A DNA stretch of 64,000 nucleotides from Candidatus Poribacteria bacterium (lineage in GTDB: Bacteria > Poribacteria > WGA-4E > WGA-3G). The first letter of the stretch is position 1, and every line of letters starts with the position of its first letter. A model generated the notes under the pieces. The model was not told where the DNA came from and searched no databases. It was given only the letters and a program-made list of their open reading frames with translations. The translations under genes and the position numbers were made by a program. Positions 28,303 through 36,689 of this stretch are shown piece by piece. Where the stretch lies: contig JAAXGN010000016.1 of assembly GCA_012267415.1 (NCBI GenBank), forward strand, positions 62,001-126,000. Direction: 5' to 3'.

Positions 28303-29823
28303 CTAAGGTAAACCGAGTTTTTCAACGAGGGTTTGAGGATTAGGGGATAAGTCAAGTGCTTCATTATATTTCTGTGCAATTTCCGGATTCACAAGTGAGT
28401 TCATGTTAACAGTCACTGTTCTCCCTTTAATGTCAAAGGAGATACTGTCCCATTGAACAGTTTTGACCGCATCTTCAAACTTATTGAGTGATTTACCACG
28501 GAAATAAGCCCGCGTATCTGCAGGGGGTGTATGCATAGCTGCCTGAATCTGTTCATCCGTTACAACTCTTTGCATCGGTAATCCGTAGAATAAACCTTCC
28601 TCAACATTGATGTTATGGTATTCTAAATCAATACTCTGGAGCCAGGGGTCATCCCATTCAATTTCTTCAGATTCAACAAAGGTTTCTAACAACCATTTTT
28701 TTGCGACCCAGTCGATCCTATCTGTAAGGTCCATCGGGTCACTTTCAAGTGCATCAAGCGTCTGTTCCCACTGTGTTAACACCCAATCCGTCTCACTGTT
28801 CTGACTCGCAAGATGTTTTTGTGCAATTTCAAGAAACTCCCGTTGATGATCAATAGCGGAGATCATTTTACCATCAACCTTCTGTAACATCCAACGATAC
28901 GTCTGGTCATGCGAAATCAGTTTTATGGTATCAATCGGATTGGCGATTGCACATGTATCCGGAATAAGTCGTTGTTCAATCAGTTCAATAACAAGGGCAG
29001 TTGTACCGACCTTCAACGCGGTAGCAAATTCGGACATGTTTGCGTCGCCAACGATGCCGTGAAGTCTCCGATATTTTGCTGGATCCGCATGCGGTTCGTC
29101 CCTTGTGTTCACGATAGGCCGTTTGTGCATTGTATCCACACTCGCCTCTACGTGAAAAAAGTCTGAACGTTGTGTGAGTTGGAAATGTCCTGGCGTAGCG
29201 AGTCCTGCTTCAGTTTCAATGCCTATCTTACCCGCTCCCGCAAATATTTGCCGTGTAATAAAAAACGGGAGAATGATCGTTTTGAGGTAATCAAATGGCA
29301 CATCACGGTCCATTAGATAGTTGTCATGGCATCCGTAACTATGACCATAAAAATCGGTGTTATTCTTATATAGGATAACCCGTTCACCAAGTTCTTGGCT
29401 CCGTCTTTCAGCACATTCTTGCAGTATCCGTTCACCGGCTTTGTCGTGTGCTACAAGGTCAAACAGACTTTGACATTCAGGTGTTGAATACTCTGGATGT
29501 GCGTGGTCGTTGTAAAGTCTTGCACCATTTATCAGGATGCGGTCACTCTTTATTTCACGAAAGGAACGATCAGGTTGATTAGCAAACCTTTCCTTATCCT
29601 TCTTCTCCTCCTCCACTTCATCAGGGTGGTTGTTTAGATGTTTTGCCCGAAAACCGCGTTCATCTCTGAAAGGGTCTTCACCATTGTAATCCCATTTCGG
29701 TAAAAATGGCTCGCGTTGGTAACACTTTATTAACTCAATGGATTCCTTGACGGTATCAATCTGTTCAGCGTTCTCAAGTGTGATTCCGTATTCGGTTTCA
29801 ATCCCAAAAAGTCTATGCATCAT
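28303..29823 (-). CDS. dop: Dop-like deamidase/depupylase
   Basis: A 506-residue protein with GIETEYGI (7-14), NDHAHPEYSTPEC, YKNNTDFYGHSYGCHDNY, VNTRDEPHAD and VGDANMSEFATALKVGTTA. Between the first strands and the HPEYSTPEC motif there is a ~60-residue charged insertion (about 37-95), the Dop-loop position, here longer and richer in Lys/Glu than I expect. Because the modifier already ends in Glu, Dop's likely job is removal of the modifier from substrates. A 52-base gap separates it from ubact. Confidence 0.9.
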   Translation of the reverse strand: MMHRLFGIETEYGITLENAEQIDTVKESIELIKCYQREPFLPKWDYNGEDPFRDERGFRAKHLNNHPDEVEEEKKDKERFANQPDRSFREIKSDRILINGARLYNDHAHPEYSTPECQSLFDLVAHDKAGERILQECAERRSQELGERVILYKNNTDFYGHSYGCHDNYLMDRDVPFDYLKTIILPFFITRQIFAGAGKIGIETEAGLATPGHFQLTQRSDFFHVEASVDTMHKRPIVNTRDEPHADPAKYRRLHGIVGDANMSEFATALKVGTTALVIELIEQRLIPDTCAIANPIDTIKLISHDQTYRWMLQKVDGKMISAIDHQREFLEIAQKHLASQNSETDWVLTQWEQTLDALESDPMDLTDRIDWVAKKWLLETFVESEEIEWDDPWLQSIDLEYHNINVEEGLFYGLPMQRVVTDEQIQAAMHTPPADTRAYFRGKSLNKFEDAVKTVQWDSISFDIKGRTVTVNMNSLVNPEIAQKYNEALDLSPNPQTLVEKLGLP

Positions 29824-29897
29824 TTGTAGCTTTCTGTTTTAATTTTACAATAAGTGGCGGACAATATGTGATTTTATTCCAAGGTAAAGGTATAGAA

Positions 29898-31787
29898 CTA
29901 AATCACTGGACTTGACGCTTTGCGTGTCTCTCTTTTTTCTGCCTGAATAGGTGTGACCTTGACAACATTCACGGGGTCATAATCAAGAAGTTTGAGCCAA
30001 TCTTCAGTAGCCTCTGTTGGCGGGAAGATGTCGTTTTCGCTATATTCTGCGTTGAGTGAATCCATAAGGTCGTCTAAAGTGATGCCAGTATCCGTATCAG
30101 GGTCTGCTATTGCACGCTTCATTGCAGATTCTTTTGCTCTCTGAACGATTGATTCTATGATGGCACCGCTGCAGAGATGTCCCCGATAGAGAATATCGCG
30201 CCTGCCACTACGAAGTGCGACTTCAAGGAATCGGTTTTCAGAGGATTCACGGAACATCTCGTCCACGACTTCAGTTATCAGTTGATCGACGATTCCCTGG
30301 TCATCCGTTTCACCTTGTTCCGTTTCAATTGGAAGGTCAGTTGTCAAATAGATACCGAAAATGTCTTTCGCAGCGTCTTTGTTCGGACGCGTTACTTTAA
30401 TTTTTCTGTCTATCCGTCCCGGACGGAGGATAGCCGGATCAATTAAGTCTGGTCGGTTCGTAGCGAGTATAATGACGACCTCTTGCAGCGGTTCAATCCC
30501 ATCCATTTCTGCACAGAACATAGGCACGAGTGTATTAGAGATACTGTGTGATCGCATTGCACGTCGTGTTCCCAAAATAGACTCTGCTTCATCAATGAAC
30601 ACAAAAGCGAGTTTACCTTCATCCCGTTTTTCTCGTGCTGTTGAAAAGATTTCTCTGACTTTCCGTTCCGATTCACCCAACCACATGTTGAGAATTTCGG
30701 GACCTTTAATATGCAGGAATGTCCCTTCTATTTCTTCACCTGATTCTGTTTTGAGACGTTCAGTTAGGTTATATGCTGTCGCTTTTCCGATGAGTGTCTT
30801 ACCACAGCCAGGAGGACCGTGGAGCAGGAAACCTTTCGGGACAGTGTATTGAAACTTCTTAAATAGTTCTGGGTGTAAGATTGGTTGCTCAATTGTATCT
30901 TTAATCCGTTGAATGGTCTCATCAAGTCCTCCCACTTTTGACCATGGGATTTCTGGAACCGCTTCAAGCGCATAATCTTTCGTTTCTTTGGATGCGATAT
31001 ATTCAACCGCCACTCGCAAACTCGGATCAAGTCGCACTTCATCACCAGACTTCAACTTAACATCCGCGAGATCAGTCGCGCGTTCTATAATGACAGACTG
31101 CAGACTCGGTTCAGACCCGACGCGAAGCCTCCCATCCGGAAGAATATCAGAAATTTTAGCAATCGGTCCCGATTCATTATAGCCGAGCTCACCAACAACA
31201 ACAAAGGCTTCATTGAGAAGCACACTCACCCCTTTTTTGAGGCTACCAGATTCCAACTGTGGGTCCACATTGGCATAGTATTCAGCACCACCAACGGTGA
31301 CGCGCGCAGTATCGTCTTTGGGGGTGTCAAGGAGCGTTCCGATGCGGTTTGCAGGAGCAGTCAGTGCCTCTATCTGCTCTTCCATCTCTTTATGGATGCG
31401 AATTGCTTCCTGTTCAATAGCACGTAATCTTTGCCGGAATTCACCTTCGTCGTTGATAATAGAACGACGCAATTCAAGCAGATACCGACGTCTAAAATCC
31501 TCAACAGGCGTTTCCGAGATGATCATATGAATAAGACGAAGTGAATAACCTGAACTGGCTTCATTTTCACCGAGCTCTTCATCTATATCAAACTCAAACC
31601 CATCATCGTCTTCAATGTATTTGTTATCGTATCGGCTTCGGTCTGTTCGCCGCTGAGAATAGTTGGCATTCGTCTCCTCATCTTCATTTTCTGAATCTTC
31701 ATCAAATTCCAACTGATCCTTGTCTTTGACAGATTTACTATCGTAGTGGTTTCCACCAACTTTGCTATACTTATCCTTATCGTTCAT
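29898..31787 (-). CDS. mpa: Proteasome-activating AAA+ ATPase (Mpa/ARC)
   Basis: A 629-residue protein. The start at 31787 has GAGGAG about 9 bases upstream. Order: acidic disordered N-tail (~1-80), coiled coil (~95-145), OB domains (~150-270), then AAA+ with GPPGCGKT (Walker A), KGPEILNMWLGESER (pore loop), FVFIDEAES (Walker B) and NRPDLIDPAILRPGRIDRK. It unfolds tagged proteins into the 20S core. The C-terminus is KASSPVI and lacks the terminal QYL/HbYX-type motif that docks Mpa or other activators on the alpha ring. First gene of the operon. Confidence 0.93.
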   Translation of the reverse strand: MNDKDKYSKVGGNHYDSKSVKDKDQLEFDEDSENEDEETNANYSQRRTDRSRYDNKYIEDDDGFEFDIDEELGENEASSGYSLRLIHMIISETPVEDFRRRYLLELRRSIINDEGEFRQRLRAIEQEAIRIHKEMEEQIEALTAPANRIGTLLDTPKDDTARVTVGGAEYYANVDPQLESGSLKKGVSVLLNEAFVVVGELGYNESGPIAKISDILPDGRLRVGSEPSLQSVIIERATDLADVKLKSGDEVRLDPSLRVAVEYIASKETKDYALEAVPEIPWSKVGGLDETIQRIKDTIEQPILHPELFKKFQYTVPKGFLLHGPPGCGKTLIGKATAYNLTERLKTESGEEIEGTFLHIKGPEILNMWLGESERKVREIFSTAREKRDEGKLAFVFIDEAESILGTRRAMRSHSISNTLVPMFCAEMDGIEPLQEVVIILATNRPDLIDPAILRPGRIDRKIKVTRPNKDAAKDIFGIYLTTDLPIETEQGETDDQGIVDQLITEVVDEMFRESSENRFLEVALRSGRRDILYRGHLCSGAIIESIVQRAKESAMKRAIADPDTDTGITLDDLMDSLNAEYSENDIFPPTEATEDWLKLLDYDPVNVVKVTPIQAEKRETRKASSPVI

Positions 31788-31828
31788 CGTGGACGTCTCC
31801 TCAGACAGAAAGGGTGACTTGACGCTAC

Positions 31829-31857
31829 AGTTTACCACATTTCTCTTTTATAGTAAA
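31829..31857 (-). promoter_or_regulatory. Possible promoter of the proteasome operon
   Basis: On the minus strand TTTACT, a 17-base spacer and TAAACT (4/6 matches each) lie about 42 bases before the mpa start. Weak but well placed. Confidence 0.35.
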
Positions 31858-31880
31858 CTTCTGAATTTAGTAACATTCTT

Positions 31881-31952
31881 CCCTGTAGGAGGGAACTCCG
31901 ATTCCCGACTGAACGGTTTGATAGTCGGGAAGCGGAGTTCCCTCCTACAGGG
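31881..31952. repeat. CCCTGTAGGAGGGAACTCCG inverted repeat
   Basis: Arms 31881-31910 and 31923-31952 are near-perfect reverse complements around a 12-base loop. With the element at 32178-32297 it fills most of the gap between mpa and the sigma-factor gene. I see no gene in 31858-32397. Confidence 0.85.
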
Positions 31953-32177
31953 CATTTGTATCATTATTTCCAATGTTCACTATATTTTGTAATCTCCATT
32001 AGATATTGAGATTTTGCTAATATTTTGACTCATTTGTGGCACTTGTGATTAGTTTAACATAATCTTCAAAAATGTTGCAAGTAAAATAAAAGGATTAAAA
32101 CGGAATTTATCGTGCCTTCTACCTTAAAATACGCTATATTGAAGTTAAGTGCAAGCGAAATTTTATAGTTAAATATA

Positions 32178-32297
32178 CAGGACTTACGCAGTTTTTCTTA
32201 AAGTCCCCCTGATAAGGGGTTAAATCACTAAAATACCATTCAAATAACGACTTTCTAACCCCCTAACCCCCTTATCAAGGGGAATGCGTAAGTCCTG
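32178..32297. repeat. MITE-like element with CAGGACTTACGCA ends
   Basis: Perfect 13-base outer inverted repeats (32178-32190 and 32285-32297) flank inner arms of the CCCTGATAAGGGG / CCCCTTATCAAGGGG type. A lone copy of the terminus (AGGACTTACGCG) occurs near 15803. Confidence 0.75.
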
Positions 32298-32307
32298 ATA
32301 TAAAACG

Positions 32308-32334
32308 ATAGGCGCGGTGTGAACCCGCGCCTAT
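32308..32334 (-). terminator. Probable terminator of the ECF sigma gene
   Basis: ATAGGCGCGG (32308-32317) pairs with CCGCGCCTAT (32325-32334). On the minus strand the GC-rich stem is followed by CGTTTTATA. It starts 63 bases after the stop at 32398. Confidence 0.5.
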
Positions 32335-32397
32335 TAGGAGAAACCTACCCATTTTCAATCACAATACATACATCTAATACATAATAAACATCAATAC

Positions 32398-33033
32398 CTA
32401 CGCATTCCACTCTAACGGACGATTTTCCAAATAGGGTCGTAGCAACTCCCGAAGTTTGCGATGTGCGTGATACAGATGCGTTTTTACGGTGCCCTCTGAG
32501 CGATTTGTTACGACAGCAATTTCTTTCATCTGAAGCATCTGATCGTATCGGAGTCTGAAGACGCGCTGCTGTTTCGGTGGAAGCTGTTTCACCGCTTCCT
32601 GAATGATTTCACCTAACTCCGTCATCTCAACCTGATCAGATGGAGATGGTTGCTTACTAATTAACAACAAGTCGTCTGGTTCAGATGTTAAATCGTCAAA
32701 CAGAACAGTTTGACGTCTATTCTGTTGGCGCATATAATCGATGCAGCAGTTGATAGCAATACGATAGAGCCAACTATAGAATGCAGAATCACCCTTAAAC
32801 TTTGGCAAAGCCTTATACGCTTTTAGGAACACTTCTTGGCAGAGGTCTTTAGTCGTTTCAATGTCCTTGATGTTTTTGTAAATCAACTTCGCAATGCGGT
32901 CTTGATACTTCAGTACGAGGGTGTTAAACGCGTCAACATCACCATTTTGGAAGCGGGTAACATACGTCTGTTCATCAATATTTTCTAAATCATCAGCAGA
33001 CATGAAATCCAAAGACCTTATCGTTTCTGGCAT
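32398..33033 (-). CDS. ECF-type RNA polymerase sigma factor
   Basis: A 211-residue protein. The start is set at 33033 (GGAG 7 bases upstream); the in-frame extension to 33096 reads through a palindromic repeat. Region 2 shows YKNIKDIETTKDLCQEVFLKAY and FYSWLYRIAINCCIDYMR. Region 4 shows LPPKQQRVFRLRY and NRSEGTVKTHLYHAHRKLRELL. No anti-sigma gene is adjacent. The divergent neighbour is a sensor kinase. The regulon is unknown. Confidence 0.93.
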   Translation of the reverse strand: MPETIRSLDFMSADDLENIDEQTYVTRFQNGDVDAFNTLVLKYQDRIAKLIYKNIKDIETTKDLCQEVFLKAYKALPKFKGDSAFYSWLYRIAINCCIDYMRQQNRRQTVLFDDLTSEPDDLLLISKQPSPSDQVEMTELGEIIQEAVKQLPPKQQRVFRLRYDQMLQMKEIAVVTNRSEGTVKTHLYHAHRKLRELLRPYLENRPLEWNA

Positions 33034-33068
33034 ACTATTTCTCCATTTTTCTACGAGAGGCGTACACT

Positions 33069-33125
33069 GTAGCACAAACTTTCCAGTTTGTGGCATATCT
33101 TCGCAAACTGGAAAGTTTGCGCTAC
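33069..33125. repeat. GTAGCxCAAACTTTCCAGTTTG inverted repeat
   Basis: 22-base arms (33069-33090 and 33104-33125, one mismatch) around a 13-base loop. A truncated copy in the other orientation lies at 59402-59442. It sits in the divergent region between the sigma factor and kinase genes. Confidence 0.85.
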
Positions 33126-33274
33126 ATTCATCAAACTCACGTTATGTAGTGAATGTCCGGGAATGGTATTATCTATTGATACACCACAGGTGTCAAAAAG
33201 TTCCCACATTCTCTACAGTTAGACACTTCCATTTGCGAAAATGTTCACTTTATCCCGTTCCTTTTCGCTTTCTC

Positions 33275-33303
33275 TTGACAAGAACAGTCGCCTACGTTAA
33301 AGT
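33275..33303 (+). promoter_or_regulatory. Likely promoter of the sensor kinase gene
   Basis: TTGACA (33275-33280), a 17-base spacer and TAAAGT (33298-33303) lie 31 bases before the ATG at 33335. Confidence 0.5.
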
Positions 33304-33334
33304 GTTGTTATCGTTTTCAATATGAGGAATACAC

Positions 33335-34732
33335 ATGAGACGCTACAGCATTCAAACCAAAATCGTTCTCCCATTCCTAATTCTCTTCGTGCTTATCACT
33401 ATCCTTGTGTCTTTGCTAACGGTTGAGTTCTTCGCTTGGAAATATAGTGAACAGTTTACACGCGAAACCGAAGGATGGTTCAACGTTATTATTGAAACTG
33501 GGTTTATTGATGAAGATATAGAGAAGGTTAAACAAGCATACACCGTTGAAGTTATGATCTTTAGTTCAGATTTCACGATTAATGCAAGTACACTCACGGA
33601 TATTCCCGAAACTGAGCAAGATGCAAAGTACTTAGCCGAAAAAATGAGACTTAAAGAGGTCCAGCAATCGTTCCAAGAGGAAGCGGGAACACCTGTCACC
33701 CACAATGTCTCACTCGGAGGGAAACATTACGAAGTGTTCTATCACATACTTGCTGTGGGTCGGATTTACTGCTTGTTACGTCCGATGGAGGAGATCGCAG
33801 CAGCGAAGCGCACACTTACACTTTATATGTTCGGCATCGCAATTCTTGTTACCGGACTCGTCTCTTTCATCAGCCACCGTATTGGAAAGACGATAACAGA
33901 TCCTATTCAGGATTTGGTAGGTTTTACAAATAAAGTGGCAGAGGGAAATCTTGATGAACAGTGTGAACTTAAGACGCATGATGAAATCGGTGATCTGGCA
34001 GCAGCATTCAATCAGATGACACAAGAACTTAAGCAATCAAGAGATAAACTTATTCAAGCTGAAAGGTTGGCAACAGCGGGGAAGATGGCTACCTCATTTG
34101 CACACGAAATACGGAACCCGTTATCATCTATGCGGATGCTATCCCAACTCCTTAGACAAAAACCGGAATTGACTGAAGAACAGCGGCAATCGCTACAATA
34201 TATTCTTGAGGAAATTGAACGGATTGACACTATCGTGAAAGGTATGATGGATTTCGCGCGTCCAACATCACTCAAACCTGTCCAACAACCGCTTGAACCA
34301 CTGTTAAGAGATGTTTTGGCGTTGATGAAGGCAAACTTAACACACCATAAGATTGAACTGCAATTAGAATTCACGTCTGATTTACCAGAATTTGAATTTG
34401 ACTCTGATAAGATAAAACAGGCATTTATGAACGTTGTTCTGAATTCAATGGAGGCGATGCCACAAGGGGGAGTCTTAACGGTATCTACATCAAAATTAGA
34501 TGACGGTGTATCTATTGAAGTAGCAGATACGGGTGTCGGCATACCAGAAACTGATATGCCACATCTGTTTGAACCATTTTTTACAAGCAAGGACAAAGGG
34601 ACAGGACTCGGTTTAGCAAATGTAAAACGCATCGTTGAAGAACATGGCGGCACGGTTGCAATTGAAAGCACGCTCGGTGAAGGTGTGACGGCAGATATCT
34701 GGTTGCCGTTGAGATATAATACGGGTGTGTAA
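33335..34732 (+). CDS. Membrane sensor histidine kinase (HAMP-HisKA-HATPase)
   Basis: A 465-residue protein. TM1 (~11-33) and TM2 (~163-183) enclose a periplasmic sensor of about 130 residues. HAMP follows (~184-236). The H-box is FAHEIRNPLSSMRML (His near 256), then NVVLNSMEAMPQGG (N), DTGVGIP (G1), LFEPFFTSKDKGTGLGL (F/G2). GAGGA lies 7 bases upstream of the ATG. No response regulator is beside it. The last codons and stop lie inside the inverted-repeat end of a MITE-like element (34723 onward). Confidence 0.92.
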   Translation: MRRYSIQTKIVLPFLILFVLITILVSLLTVEFFAWKYSEQFTRETEGWFNVIIETGFIDEDIEKVKQAYTVEVMIFSSDFTINASTLTDIPETEQDAKYLAEKMRLKEVQQSFQEEAGTPVTHNVSLGGKHYEVFYHILAVGRIYCLLRPMEEIAAAKRTLTLYMFGIAILVTGLVSFISHRIGKTITDPIQDLVGFTNKVAEGNLDEQCELKTHDEIGDLAAAFNQMTQELKQSRDKLIQAERLATAGKMATSFAHEIRNPLSSMRMLSQLLRQKPELTEEQRQSLQYILEEIERIDTIVKGMMDFARPTSLKPVQQPLEPLLRDVLALMKANLTHHKIELQLEFTSDLPEFEFDSDKIKQAFMNVVLNSMEAMPQGGVLTVSTSKLDDGVSIEVADTGVGIPETDMPHLFEPFFTSKDKGTGLGLANVKRIVEEHGGTVAIESTLGEGVTADIWLPLRYNTGV

Positions 34733-35118
34733 AGTTTTTGGCATGACGTCATGATGAACGTCATACTGCGCAAAAAAAGCATCTGCTCAGAATTTGGCGT
34801 TATCAAACCGTAGCACATTCATCTTGATTGTGCAACGAAACACGCTAAACCACACGATAAAGTTATATGCTCAGAATTTCGTTTTATCAAGCCCGATCAA
34901 TATGAATGGTGTGCTGAGAGTGCATTGATGGATGGAGGTTGTCCAAAGAAGCACAATCAAGATGAATGTGCTACGGATATATCACGATATTTGATGAGCG
35001 GAGAAGTGTAATAATGGAGAAATGTTTTTGAAAGAAGCACAATCCAAGACGAATGTAGGACAGCAATTAGTGAATTTCATGCTATGTGGGACGATCATGC
35101 CAAAAACTTTACGCACCC
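34723..35118. mobile_element. MITE-like non-coding element with nested inverted repeats
   Basis: Outer ends GGGTGTGTAAAGTTTTTGGC (34723-34742, pairing continues to 34746) and its complement at 35095-35118 (one mismatch in 24). Inside are perfect 25-base arms at 34809-34833 and 34951-34975 (CGTAGCACATTCATCTTGAT type) and a decayed third copy near 35037. No open frame of note. A further copy of the outer end is at 40098-40120. I see nothing coding from 34733 to 35489. Confidence 0.65.
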
Positions 35119-35489
35119 TTCCCTACAGAACATTTGCCAATTCCGATATAGGTATGGTAAAATAGTATTAGGAGCGATCTCCTTATTGATCCTTCTATTT
35201 TCTATTGAATTTATCCTTTAAAATCGGGTATAATAATCTAAGTTGCCACATAAGTAGCACAATCTGTCAGATTGTGTGCCCGTGAGTGAAAAACTGACAG
35301 TTTACACTACAAATATTGCCAAATAGATGGTATTTCCATGTCTTAAGTATTGTGGGTAGCAGCTCGGGTTATAATAGAGAGAACTTGCAATATATGAAGG
35401 AGTTCAGTTTAGAGATATATGCTCACTAAAAAACAGATAGAGGGATTCTTTAACATCCCTGTTTCACAAGCATTTGAAAGGAGTTGAAT

Positions 35490-36653
35490 ATGTCAAGTCT
35501 GGTGTCAGTTAAACAAGCATTAGAACTGATCGATGTGTCGGGAAATGTGATGAAAAAAAATAAACAAAATAAGTGGCTACTAAAAACCCGAAAAATAATT
35601 GTCATCGGATTCATCGGTTTGCTGATATTGTGTAGCACCCATACTGATAAGTTAGCTTACGGTCAAGACCCAACGCTCCGCTACGGTACTGGTGTCCCAC
35701 CATCAGTGCGGACGATAAATGACCGATGCCTGCGCTACCTCGTCAATACACAACTGGATGACGGTTCCTGGCAAGCTTCACGTAATGGTGCCGGCATAAC
35801 AGGTATATGTCTTATGGCGTTCATGGCGAGTGGTGAAGACCCTGATTACGGACCCTATGCGGAGAACATTCGTAAAGCTTTGCGGAATATTATCACAACA
35901 CAGAATCCTAAATCCGGTTTTTTACAAGGATCAGGACACGGATCAATGTACCATCACGGTTTTGCGATGTTAGCACTATCCGAGGCGTACGGTGCAGTCA
36001 GCGACGAATTACTTTGGAAAGACAGTGGCACACCCGAAAGTAAAAGACGGACCATCGGTGAAGCCCTGGAACTTGCAGTAAGATGTGCATTAACAGCACA
36101 AGAGAAGAATCCCTGGGGTGCGTGGCGTTATACACTCACCGCACGCGACGCGGATACAACAGTCGCTGGAACCGTTCTGATGGGGATATTTGGGGCACGT
36201 AATGCCGGAATTGAAGTTCCTAACGAAGCCATTGAGAAAGCTCTGAACTTCTTTCAGACCTGTACCTCGCGTGGGGGCGGTGTATCTTATATGCCATCAA
36301 GAAGCCATGGAGACAGTATAACACGATCAGCAATTGCAACGCTCGTGTATGCTATCGGTAAACGGAAGGATACGCAAGAATACAAAGCAACCGCAGAATT
36401 CATCAAACGGCGTTTGGATTACAATGTTAGCGGCGGTTATATGTTCTATACACTATACTACATGGCTCAGGCACTGTTCCAAAGCGACTTTGAGGCATGG
36501 CAGGCTTGGAATGTAAGCACTATTGAACGTCTGCAAAAACTGCAAAGAGGTGATGGTAGTTTCAATAGTAACTACGGTAGAGCTTACGGAACAGGTATGG
36601 CAGTACTCACTTTAGCGTTGAACTATCGTCTGTTGCCCATTTATGAGAGATAG
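35490..36653 (+). CDS. Terpenoid-cyclase/prenyltransferase toroid protein (squalene cyclase-like)
   Basis: A 387-residue protein (ATG at 35490 with GGAG 6 bases upstream). A second Met at 35550 would place the hydrophobic segment (IIVIGFIGLLILC) as a normal signal peptide. The mature part contains alpha-alpha toroid repeats with QxxDGSW-type QW motifs: QLDDGSWQAS, GSGHGSMYHHGFAMLALSE, YYMAQALF and QRGDGSFNSNYGRAYGTGMAVLTL. The acidic DxDD catalytic motif of true cyclases is not seen, so catalysis is doubtful. It forms an operon with the next gene (36-base gap). Confidence 0.8.
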   Translation: MSSLVSVKQALELIDVSGNVMKKNKQNKWLLKTRKIIVIGFIGLLILCSTHTDKLAYGQDPTLRYGTGVPPSVRTINDRCLRYLVNTQLDDGSWQASRNGAGITGICLMAFMASGEDPDYGPYAENIRKALRNIITTQNPKSGFLQGSGHGSMYHHGFAMLALSEAYGAVSDELLWKDSGTPESKRRTIGEALELAVRCALTAQEKNPWGAWRYTLTARDADTTVAGTVLMGIFGARNAGIEVPNEAIEKALNFFQTCTSRGGGVSYMPSRSHGDSITRSAIATLVYAIGKRKDTQEYKATAEFIKRRLDYNVSGGYMFYTLYYMAQALFQSDFEAWQAWNVSTIERLQKLQRGDGSFNSNYGRAYGTGMAVLTLALNYRLLPIYER

Positions 36654-36689
36654 AGAATATACCCCAAATATTCAAATAGGAAAAATACA

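Noticed and set aside
33034..33096. N-terminal extension of the ECF sigma factor
   Set aside because: These codons come from the palindromic repeat at 33069-33125 and lack a ribosome site, while the ATG at 33033 has one.
35490..36653. Functional squalene-hopene cyclase
   Set aside because: The protein is about half the usual length and I see no DxDD catalytic motif. Only the toroid fold is supported.
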